From positions 1 to 35,816 of the forward strand of contig PAJV01000036.1 in NCBI GenBank assembly GCA_002706765.1: a stretch of 35,816 nucleotides of DNA, given 5' to 3'. Below, one piece after another: positions 1 through 6,526 of the stretch (positions are counted from its first letter, which is position 1; every line of letters starts with the position of its first letter). The translations under genes and the position numbers were made by a program. Under the pieces are notes generated by a model. The model did not search any database. It saw nothing but the letters and a program-made list of their open reading frames with translations, and was not told the origin of the DNA. The DNA is from Gimesia sp. GTDB taxonomy: Bacteria; Planctomycetota; Planctomycetia; Planctomycetales; Planctomycetaceae.

Positions 1-400
1 AGAGAAAACCGATCTGCGGCGACGTCGGGGCGGTTTCGGGACGAAGCGTTGCGATGTGTGGCGACCCGCAGGCTACCATCACGAACCGGTGTGATTTCAG
101 GCAGTGCAAATCGGGAAAAAACAGGCCCTTTTACAGTGAAGACCAGGAACAGGTGGCTTGTGTTTCAGTGCACTGTAAACTGGTCACGCGCGCGACTCAG
201 AATAGCGCTTATCGCCAGCGGCGCGCAGGCGTCAAGAGGAATTTATTCAGCAGGAGTGAGCAAATGAGACGAGTAGACACTGTTCCGTTTGGCTGTCGTG
301 TCTCGCCGGTCATTGGGACCGATGAGACACGATTGAGAGCCACTCTGCTTCCATGTGATGCGCACTGGAAGCTTGGGGAGTGCAGGCTGCTCTCTGCTGG
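1..400. other. Leading non-coding stretch, no supported gene
   Basis: I see no convincing gene here. A frame is open from about 54 to 518, and an ATG at 264 has a good upstream GGAG. Its predicted product (about 85 residues) resembles no family I know and would run antisense into the last 118 bases of the radical SAM gene. The only clear structure is the hairpin at 297-331, which is listed separately. The stretch may be the 3' untranslated region of the minus-strand radical SAM gene, or the edge of a neighbouring locus cut by the window. Confidence 0.5.
297..331. other. Strong interrupted hairpin downstream of radical SAM gene
   Basis: An 8-bp outer stem (CGTGTCTC with GAGACACG), a 2x2 internal loop, then a 5-bp inner stem (CGGTC with GACCG) close on the loop ATTGG. 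It lies about 70 bases past the stop codon of the minus-strand radical SAM gene. Neither strand has a U-run next to it, so it is not a standard intrinsic terminator. It could be a 3'-end processing or protective hairpin, a Rho-assisted terminator or a protein-binding palindrome. Confidence 0.5.
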
Positions 401-1720
401 TCAGTTGACATCACTTTTGATGGCTTCGAGTGGCACGAAGTTAGGGGGATCGTCGTTCGAAGAAACGGTCGCAGTGCCCCGTGCAGCCAGGATGCCTGGG
501 GCAGAGGTCTGGCTGTGATCGGTGCCTGCATAGACGCCGAAATCGTTGAAGAAGAATTTCTTGGCGATACGATACACCCAGCTTTTCTCGGGGACTTCGT
601 TTCCGGGAGAATACTGAGAGGTCCGTGTTTCCAGGTTCTGCAGTTCCTGCATGGCCTGTTTTCGGAAGGTGGAATCTTTCGCGCCATGTTTTTTCATCAG
701 GTCTTCCAGCAGGTCGGGACGTTCGAGGATGATACAGCCCCGGGTGTTTTGTTGAACGACGTGGCGGAAGTCTTTGAGGAACTCAGATCCGATGAATTTT
801 TCTTTCAATGTTTTCGACCGATCGTGAATGGAGTCGGTGGCGAACTGGATCACCGGGCAGGGTTCGATATCTCCCCAGGGGTTGATGTGGTGACTGAGAC
901 CGGTGGCAGCGGGACAGAGGGCGGTGCCATCGTGGTCGAAGTAGGCATCGATGACGCCAATAGGTTTGCGGGCGCGGATATCAACGACGAACTTGCGGGC
1001 GCGCAACTGTTCTTCGGGAGAGAGCGCCAGTTCCGGATTGGGTTCGGGCCCGGCGACACGATAGATGTGATACCAGCAATACATCACACCCATGTCGATG
1101 AGTTTGTCGACCCATTCTTCGGTGAGCAGGTCATCGATATTGGATTTGCAGAGACTGGTGCAGACACCTGTCAGCAGTTTGTTGTTCAGACAGTTCTGGA
1201 TGCCCTGCATGGTTTTGGCATAGACGTCATTACGTCCGCGGCGTTCGTTGCTGATGATTTCGTTACCTTCGACGCTGATCAGGGGAGTCGCGTTGCCCAG
1301 CTTGCGAAGTTTTTTCGCAATCTCATCGGTAATAAATTGCCCATTCGTAAAAATTTGAAAGTAGCAGTCGGGATGACGTTCGAGAATTTCCAGGAGTTGG
1401 GGATGCATGAAAGGTTCCCCGCCGAGAATCCCGAAGAAGGAATTCCCCATTTCCTTCGCTTCCTGAATGAGCCTGGACATGGCTTCGACATCGATCTTTT
1501 CCTGCTTGGCAGCGACATCAACCCAGCAGCCCTGGCAACGCAGGTTGCAGCTGTTGATGACCGAGATATACAGGAAAGGGGGGAAGAATTCTCCCCGTTT
1601 GAGGCGTTTTTTGTGCTTGTGAACCGACAGGGCGCCTTTGAAGCCAAAGTTGTAAGCCAGTTTCCAGACAAGTCTTTTGTCTGTCTCCATGAGAACCCGT
1701 TTGGCCATTTTCAAGTACAT
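401..1720 (-). CDS. Radical SAM protein with SPASM-like C-terminal region
   Basis: This 439-residue protein is a radical SAM enzyme: it should bind a [4Fe-4S] cluster and cleave S-adenosylmethionine to start radical chemistry. The cluster motif is CNLRCQGC (CX3CX2C) near residues 57-64. It is followed by a GGEP motif (ILGGEPFMHP) that contacts SAM. The second half carries further cysteines, in CPAATG, in the INPWGDIEPCP segment and in a later RGCI, which resembles a SPASM/twitch auxiliary-cluster domain. The basic N-terminus has no export signal, so the enzyme is probably cytosolic. The ATG at 1720 has a weak GAGA upstream; a second Met four codons in is an alternative. No peptide precursor or obvious partner lies nearby, so the substrate is unknown. 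It resembles HpnH-type proteins in general build, but I would not assign that role. The downstream hairpin at 297-331 may end its transcript. Confidence 0.85.
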   Translation of the reverse strand: MYLKMAKRVLMETDKRLVWKLAYNFGFKGALSVHKHKKRLKRGEFFPPFLYISVINSCNLRCQGCWVDVAAKQEKIDVEAMSRLIQEAKEMGNSFFGILGGEPFMHPQLLEILERHPDCYFQIFTNGQFITDEIAKKLRKLGNATPLISVEGNEIISNERRGRNDVYAKTMQGIQNCLNNKLLTGVCTSLCKSNIDDLLTEEWVDKLIDMGVMYCWYHIYRVAGPEPNPELALSPEEQLRARKFVVDIRARKPIGVIDAYFDHDGTALCPAATGLSHHINPWGDIEPCPVIQFATDSIHDRSKTLKEKFIGSEFLKDFRHVVQQNTRGCIILERPDLLEDLMKKHGAKDSTFRKQAMQELQNLETRTSQYSPGNEVPEKSWVYRIAKKFFFNDFGVYAGTDHSQTSAPGILAARGTATVSSNDDPPNFVPLEAIKSDVN

Positions 1721-1918
1721 AAATTATCTCAATTCCGTGGGAGCAGCGGATTTAGTGAACAAAATTGTTTTACTCCCAATTTTACTCGTTACCGCTTTCG
1801 AAAACACCCGATTCCTCAAAAAATACCGGGAATTTTTTCATAGTACACAAACATTTAATCTCACACTGTAAATTGCATGAAATTCATGGTATAAGGCAGT
1901 GTTCTCAAAATTCTTTTT

Positions 1919-1945
1919 TTGACATTGAAGTATAATTCTTATACT
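1919..1945 (+). promoter_or_regulatory. Candidate nagA promoter
   Basis: A perfect -35 TTGACA (1919-1924) is followed after 15 bases by TATACT (1940-1945), which matches five of six -10 bases. The spacing is shorter than the usual 17, which often marks weak or activator-dependent promoters. The -10 lies within the right arm of the inverted repeat at 1928-1946. The leader to the ATG at 2031 would be about 80 nt. Confidence 0.35.
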
Positions 1946-1946
1946 T
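1928..1946. promoter_or_regulatory. Operator-like inverted repeat upstream of nagA
   Basis: AAGTATAA and TTATACTT form a perfect 8-bp inverted repeat around a TTC spacer. It starts just after the TTGACA box and covers the likely -10, where a repressor would block polymerase. It does not match the DasR/NagR-type consensus as I know it, so the cognate regulator is unknown. AT-rich sequence makes chance palindromes more likely. Confidence 0.4.
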
Positions 1947-1962
1947 TCTAAGTTTAAATTAA

Positions 1963-1992
1963 CCTGTGATAGTTGCTCAATTTAATCACAGG
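1963..1992. promoter_or_regulatory. Second inverted repeat in the nagA leader
   Basis: CCTGTGAT (1963-1970) and ATCACAGG (1985-1992) are perfect complements 14 bases apart, between the candidate promoter and the nagA start at 2031. As RNA it would be a leader hairpin about 38 nt before the start codon; as DNA it could be a dyad operator. The half sites TGTGA and TCACA recall CRP sites, but the spacing is too wide for a normal CRP site. Confidence 0.4.
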
Positions 1993-2030
1993 CTTCCTGA
2001 TTCAAATTGTTTAAGAGCTCGAGGCAATTG

Positions 2031-3197
2031 ATGGAGTTAGTTGGACGAAGATACGATACCTACGAAGCAGTCAGTATCAAGATCAAGGGAGAGAAAATCT
2101 CTTCGATTGAGTTGCTTCCTGATTCGGAAGCAGCAGGGCTGCCGTTCATTGCGCCTGCCATGTTTGACCTGCAGATAAACGGGTATGGTGGAATCTGGTT
2201 TAATAAACCGGGGCTCACGTCTGATGAAGTCTGCCAGGTACTGGAAAAGCATTATCAGTATGGTATTACGAGACTCTGTCCTACTTTGATCACTAGTTCA
2301 TACGAAGATTACGTAAGCGGTTTTTCGGCGATTCGCGAAGCGTGTGAAGAGAACTCCTGGGCACAACACATGGTACCCGGCTGTCATCTGGAAGGACCTT
2401 ACATTTCACCTATACAGGGTCCCCGTGGTGCACATCCGCTGGATCAGGTGCGAGCTGCTGACTGGGATGAGTTCTGTCGTCTGCAGGAGATTTCCGGAAA
2501 TCGGATTCGCCTGATTACGCTGGCTCCCGAAGTTGATAATGCGATTCCCTTCATCAAAAAAGCAGTCGCATCGGGTGTGGTGGTTTCCATTGGTCATACG
2601 GCAGCTGAGCCGGAACACATCATGGAAGCCGTTGATGCCGGGGCACAATTGAGTACTCACCTGGGTAACGGAGCGCATGGCACACTGCGGAGACATCCGA
2701 ACTACATCTGGGAACAACTGGGCGAATCACGGCTGATGGCGAGTATCATTACTGATGGACATCACCTCCCCGCCAGCGTCGTTCGAACCATTATCAAGAC
2801 CAAAGGTGTCGAGAACACAATCCTCACCTGTGACGCGTCCGGTCTGGCGGGATCTCCTCCGGGTATTTATGGAGAAGGTTCGGTCAAAATGGAAGTTCTG
2901 GAAGACGGCCCGATTGTGATTGCAGGCCAGAGACAGTTACTGGCCGGTTCCGGTGTCGAAACCGATACCTGCGTGACGACAGCGATCGACATGGCAGGGA
3001 TTACCCTGCAGGAATCCCTGGATATGGCGGGCCTCAATCCGGCTCGACTGCTGGGATTTGAAGAAATCAGCCTTGAAGCTGGTTCACGAGCCGACCTGAT
3101 TCTGTTCCACTACGAAGGAACAGGCTCCCGAATGAATATTCAGACCACGCTCGCTTGTGGCGCGGTCAAATACGGCACACTTCTGGTGAATTCCTGA
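2031..3197 (+). CDS. nagA: N-acetylglucosamine-6-phosphate deacetylase
   Basis: NagA removes acetate from N-acetylglucosamine-6-phosphate to give glucosamine-6-phosphate, feeding amino-sugar breakdown and wall recycling in the cytosol. The family motifs run in order: HLEGPY with the metal-ligand Glu, GPRGAHP, SIGHTAA with a metal-ligand His, STHLGNGAHG with the second His, TDGHHLP, and LTCDASG with the catalytic Asp. The usual THLFNAM is altered to THLGNGA, a divergent form. The ATG at 2031 is chosen because GAGG sits six bases upstream; a TTG at 2007 would add eight residues without such a site. The resulting 388 residues fit the family. No nagB or transporter is adjacent, so the gene stands alone under its own leader with two inverted repeats. 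A related amidohydrolase acting on another N-acetylated sugar phosphate cannot be excluded. Confidence 0.85.
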   Translation: MELVGRRYDTYEAVSIKIKGEKISSIELLPDSEAAGLPFIAPAMFDLQINGYGGIWFNKPGLTSDEVCQVLEKHYQYGITRLCPTLITSSYEDYVSGFSAIREACEENSWAQHMVPGCHLEGPYISPIQGPRGAHPLDQVRAADWDEFCRLQEISGNRIRLITLAPEVDNAIPFIKKAVASGVVVSIGHTAAEPEHIMEAVDAGAQLSTHLGNGAHGTLRRHPNYIWEQLGESRLMASIITDGHHLPASVVRTIIKTKGVENTILTCDASGLAGSPPGIYGEGSVKMEVLEDGPIVIAGQRQLLAGSGVETDTCVTTAIDMAGITLQESLDMAGLNPARLLGFEEISLEAGSRADLILFHYEGTGSRMNIQTTLACGAVKYGTLLVNS

Positions 3198-3566
3198 ATC
3201 TGTTCTGGTTAGAACGAATACGCTTCCTTGGTCTCCGAAATTCGAAAATTATTTTCTGCGCGCGTGTTCACTGATTCCCCTGTCTCAATTTGAATGCTAT
3301 AATTAGACATTCTCGATACTTACTTCAAAATTTCTTAATTGGAATTTTGTATCTATTTCAGGACCGTTGTTCTATTATATTTTGGCTCACATTGAATTCA
3401 GAGATGACATCTGGCGGTTGAATTTCCTGTAAACGAGGCACTTATTTTTATCTTTTTCGCGAAAGAGAACAGCTAAATCAAATTTGAACGCACTGTTCTG
3501 TTTCCATTTGGTTTACAGCAAATCTTATCCACAGCCTGATGTGCATCGGCAGATCATGGAACGCGA
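3198..3566. other. AT-rich 369-bp intergenic region before kinase gene
   Basis: No gene is seen. A small GTTCT/AGAAC hairpin lies just past the nagA stop (about 3201-3214) without a U-run. The extended -10 at 3295-3303 is listed separately. There are also a 10-bp palindrome TTTCGCGAAA (3455-3464), a small dyad AGATG/CATCT (3402-3412), and one perfect DnaA-box match TTATCCACA (3525-3533) close to the kinase start. A kinase transcript from the 3295 promoter would have a long leader of about 250 nt. Confidence 0.5.
3295..3303 (+). promoter_or_regulatory. Extended -10 promoter candidate for kinase gene
   Basis: The sequence TGCTATAAT is a perfect -10 hexamer with the TGn extension, which often compensates for a poor -35. 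No good -35 box lies 17 bases upstream. The identical nine bases occur ahead of argD (16309-16317). Confidence 0.4.
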
Positions 3567-5051
3567 ATGATTTTTTTTAATAAGAAGTCACAGAAGAAAA
3601 AGCTCAGTGTGGAACTAGTCAGTATGCGACTCGTTTCACAGCAGGATATGGATGCCTGTCTTCAGGAGCTTCAGGAAAAATCCACTGATGAAGATCAGCT
3701 CATCCGTCTGTTAGAGCGCAGGAATCTCATCACATCTTTTCAGGCAGGTCGCCTCAAGAGCAATGAGTTGGATGGACTCGTACTCGGCGATAACAAGCTG
3801 ATGTATCAGAATGCCTCCGGAAGTTTTGCCCGTGTTTACCGGGCTGCTTCATTGAAGGATGGCCGTATGGTTGGCGTGAAAGTTCTCAGACAGCGCTGGG
3901 CACAAGACCCTGATACAGTCAAAATGTTTCACCGGGAAGCCGAAGTCTGTAAACAGTTTCAGCACAAAAATATTGTTGCCATCTACGATGTCGGAGTTCA
4001 GGACGAGACCCACTTCTTTACAATGGAATTTGTCGAAGGGGGAAACCTGCGTGATTTCATCACGATCCGTAAAAAGCTGTCCCCCATTGAAGCGATTAAC
4101 TACACCGTCGATATCTGTGAAGGTCTGGAATATGCCAATCGCCTGGGGTACACCCATCGTGATATGAAACCGACCAACGTCCTGATGTCAATCCAGGGAG
4201 TTGCCAAGCTGATTGACTTTGGCCTGGCTGGAGATGACGATTCCAGCGGAGCCGGCGAAGCACACCAGCGGGCCGTTGAATACGGAACTCTGGAAAAGTC
4301 GACCGGCGCACCGCGGAACGATCCGCGCAGCGATCTGTATTTTGTGGGTACGATCTTTTATGAACTGCTGTGTGGCAAGCCCCCGTTCCCCAGAACCAAA
4401 GATATCGAGGAGCGAAAGCGGCCTTCACGCTATTCGCAGGTCCCTTCGATCACGACGCTGGAACCGGATCTGCCAACTCCCATTGTAAACGTGCTGGAAA
4501 AACTCATGGCTTACGAGCCTGTTCAGCGTTATCAGTCAGCAACTGAAGCGATTCAGGATCTGTTGGAAGTTCGGGCGCAGCTGGATGCATCTGGCGTTCC
4601 TGATAAACCCTCTCATGCGAAGCCAGCCGCTGAGCAGGAATTAAAAATGGCGATCGCTCCCCCCACGGTGTTGTGCGTGGAGAATCGTCCCAAGCATCAG
4701 GATGTCCTTAGAGAATATCTCACCAAACATGGATATCGGGTTCTCATTCTCAGCGACGTCGAACGGGCCATCAACCGCATTAAAGAAAATGCACCCGACT
4801 GTGTGGTCTTCATGGAAGACTCAATCGGCCCCGGCGCAGTGGAAGCGTTTACTGATTCGCTGGCTTTAGATGCCGATCTGTCTGCGGTACTGGTGCTTTC
4901 CGAGAAAAATGCCAGTGCGAAGAAAACATTACAGAAAACGGATCGTTCCCGGATTCTGGTTCAGCCGATCAAAATTCGAAATTTGCGAGCCAAAATTCAG
5001 AGAGTACTTCAGCATCAACTCAACGACTCCGCGGAACTGACTGCGCATTGA
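3567..5051 (+). CDS. Ser/Thr protein kinase with C-terminal pseudo-receiver domain
   Basis: This 494-residue protein joins a Hanks-type Ser/Thr kinase to a response-regulator-like tail. Residues 1-70 form a helical segment of the sort often found before planctomycete kinases. The kinase spans about 72-340: a divergent glycine loop (NASGSFARV, 82-90), the ATP-binding Lys105 in VGVKVL, a helix-C Glu at 124 or 126, the catalytic loop HRDMKPTN (197-204) and DFG at 217-219, so it should be active. Residues 367-485 look like a receiver domain (VLCVENRP at the start, PDCVVFMED, then LVQPIKIRNL). The phosphoacceptor Asp position is Met, the first acidic pair is reduced to one Glu, and the conserved Lys before Pro is Gln. 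It is therefore probably a pseudo-receiver that binds partners rather than accepting phosphate. There is no membrane segment, so it should be cytosolic. It converges with moxR-like at 5097, 45 bases away. The substrate is unknown. Confidence 0.9.
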   Translation: MIFFNKKSQKKKLSVELVSMRLVSQQDMDACLQELQEKSTDEDQLIRLLERRNLITSFQAGRLKSNELDGLVLGDNKLMYQNASGSFARVYRAASLKDGRMVGVKVLRQRWAQDPDTVKMFHREAEVCKQFQHKNIVAIYDVGVQDETHFFTMEFVEGGNLRDFITIRKKLSPIEAINYTVDICEGLEYANRLGYTHRDMKPTNVLMSIQGVAKLIDFGLAGDDDSSGAGEAHQRAVEYGTLEKSTGAPRNDPRSDLYFVGTIFYELLCGKPPFPRTKDIEERKRPSRYSQVPSITTLEPDLPTPIVNVLEKLMAYEPVQRYQSATEAIQDLLEVRAQLDASGVPDKPSHAKPAAEQELKMAIAPPTVLCVENRPKHQDVLREYLTKHGYRVLILSDVERAINRIKENAPDCVVFMEDSIGPGAVEAFTDSLALDADLSAVLVLSEKNASAKKTLQKTDRSRILVQPIKIRNLRAKIQRVLQHQLNDSAELTAH

Positions 5052-5096
5052 GTCAACCGTCTCTGGAAATCTGAAGCTGAGTCCGAACTCAATCTG

Positions 5097-6113
5097 TCAT
5101 TCGTATTTGGGAATATTGGGTTCAGGGATCTCTTCCAGTAACCGGGCAATGATATCCTCGGTCACCATGCCTTCTGCCTGGGCCTGAAAGTTAGTAGAGA
5201 TACGGTGTCTGAGCACGGGGACCGCGACCCGTCTGATATCATTCAGCGAGACACTCGCTCGCCCCGACATGGCGGCAATGGCTTTGCCGCCTGCAATCAG
5301 GTACTGGCCTGCCCGTGGCCCCGCACCCCAGTCGACCATCTGTTTCACAAAAGCGGGCGCTGATCCATCCGAAGGTCGAGTGGCTCTGACCAGTCGGGTG
5401 ACATAGTTAATTGTCATCGGGCCGACTTCAATCATATTGATCTGACGTTGCAGATAGATGATGGATTTCGCTGAGAGAACTTTACGGATTTCCGGTTTCT
5501 CGCTGAGGCTGGTCGATGCCAGGATCTTTTCTTCCTCTTCGAGGTTGGGATATTCTACTTTGATATTGAACATAAACCGGTCCAGCTGCGCTTCGGGAAG
5601 CGGGTAGGTTCCTTCCTGTTCAATCGGGTTCTGCGTGGCGATCACAAAGAACGGGTCAGGCAGATCGTATGTCGTCTGACCTACCGTGACTTCCCGTTCC
5701 TGCATCGACTGCAGCAGCGCTGCCTGGGTTTTAGGTGGAGTTCGGTTGATTTCGTCGGCCAGAAGAATATTCGTGAAGACCGGCCCTTGAACGAAACGAA
5801 AGGAACGGCGGCCGGAATCTTCTTCTTCGAGCACATTCGTTCCGGTGATATCAGAGGGCATCAGGTCGGGGGTAAACTGAATCCGCTTGAATTCGCAGTC
5901 GAGAATACGGGCGATCGTGCTGACCAGCAACGTTTTCGCCAGCCCGGGAACGCCGACCAGCAGGCAGTGGCCGCCGGTAAAAATCGCAGCCAGTATCTGT
6001 TCAATAACAGCATCCTGTCCAATAATGACTTTATGCAGTTCTTCCACCATGACATCGTGGTGACGTTTCAGCTTCTCCAGAAAATCATCGTAATCGCGTT
6101 TTTCGTTAGCCAA
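5097..6113 (-). CDS. MoxR-family AAA+ ATPase
   Basis: MoxR ATPases act as chaperones that remodel or activate partner proteins, often ones with von Willebrand A or DUF58 domains. This 338-residue copy has Walker A GVPGLAKT (54-61), Walker B LLADE (117-121), the family's NRTPPKTQAALLQSMQE stretch, sensor 1 ATQN (159-162) and an LDRF segment (177-180). The start codon is TTG at 6113, supported by a GGGA site about five bases upstream; there is no in-frame ATG nearby. MoxR genes commonly head operons with DUF58 and VWA genes. Here the next gene downstream is the convergent kinase, so the ATPase has no co-directional partner. Its only close neighbour is the divergent cyclase-fold/DUF4159 gene. 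Its client cannot be told from this window. Confidence 0.9.
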   Translation of the reverse strand: MANEKRDYDDFLEKLKRHHDVMVEELHKVIIGQDAVIEQILAAIFTGGHCLLVGVPGLAKTLLVSTIARILDCEFKRIQFTPDLMPSDITGTNVLEEEDSGRRSFRFVQGPVFTNILLADEINRTPPKTQAALLQSMQEREVTVGQTTYDLPDPFFVIATQNPIEQEGTYPLPEAQLDRFMFNIKVEYPNLEEEEKILASTSLSEKPEIRKVLSAKSIIYLQRQINMIEVGPMTINYVTRLVRATRPSDGSAPAFVKQMVDWGAGPRAGQYLIAGGKAIAAMSGRASVSLNDIRRVAVPVLRHRISTNFQAQAEGMVTEDIIARLLEEIPEPNIPKYE

Positions 6114-6526
6114 TGTTATCCCATTCTCTCTAGTGATTGAATCCCGACTGATTGTTCTGGCAGAGACCAGTTCCCGGTTTCAGCGACCAGGCCTCAGTTC
6201 GTCTGGATGTGGAAACAGAATTTCAGGTGCTCTGATTATACTCTTCTTAAATGACAAGAGAAACAGAGACTCCTGACTTGCTCAGGCAAATCTGTTACAA
6301 TGCCCAAAACGGCTGAAAAAGCACAGGATTTAATAAAAAACGGATAAAATTGAGAAGCAGGGACATTTCTTAAACTATAATAACCGTCAAATCATTTCTA
6401 CCAGATACGAGAGACAGGTGCCGAGCTTCAGAGCGGCAGGTGCGAAATGAGATGACCGTCAGAACTGGAATGCTGTCTCTTGCCTGTTACCTGATAAAGA
6501 TACTGAGAGTATCGAAAGAGAAATCC
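6114..6526. other. Divergent regulatory region between MoxR and cyclase-fold genes
   Basis: A 413-base gap separates the two divergent genes. It is AT-rich in its middle and contains the plus-strand promoter candidate at 6273-6301 and a lone TATAAT at 6376-6381 with no good -35. An in-frame ATG at 6440 would extend the downstream protein by 29 residues, but those residues are unlike a signal peptide, so I treat that stretch as leader. Confidence 0.45.
6273..6301 (+). promoter_or_regulatory. Candidate promoter for cyclase-fold/DUF4159 gene
   Basis: CTGACT (6273-6278, four of six -35 bases) and TACAAT (6296-6301, five of six -10 bases) are separated by exactly 17 bases. The leader to the ATG at 6527 would be about 220 nt. 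Confidence 0.3.

Noticed and set aside
264-518. ORF with a good GGAG site and ATG at 264
   Set aside because: The product is not protein-like in composition, overlaps the 3' end of the radical SAM gene antisense and spans the hairpin at 297-331. The open frame also extends far upstream of the ATG without coding features.
380-1843. 487-codon plus-strand frame opposite the radical SAM gene
   Set aside because: It mirrors the minus-strand radical SAM gene, whose cluster motif and SAM-binding motif are clear. The antisense product shows no domain.
1966-1990. CRP-like half sites TGTGA and TCACA in the nagA leader
   Set aside because: The halves are 15 bases apart, far from the 6-base spacing of a CRP site. 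I retain it only as a generic inverted repeat.
3525-3533. Perfect DnaA box TTATCCACA
   Set aside because: Only one box was seen, with no cluster, no dnaA/dnaN/gidA genes and no AT-rich unwinding element beside it. A single nine-base match is expected by chance in a genome, so I do not call an origin.
6440-6526. Upstream ATG extending the cyclase-fold protein by 29 residues
   Set aside because: The extension would place about 50 residues before the signal peptide's hydrophobic core. The ATG at 6527 gives a normal signal peptide and has a better-placed GAG site.
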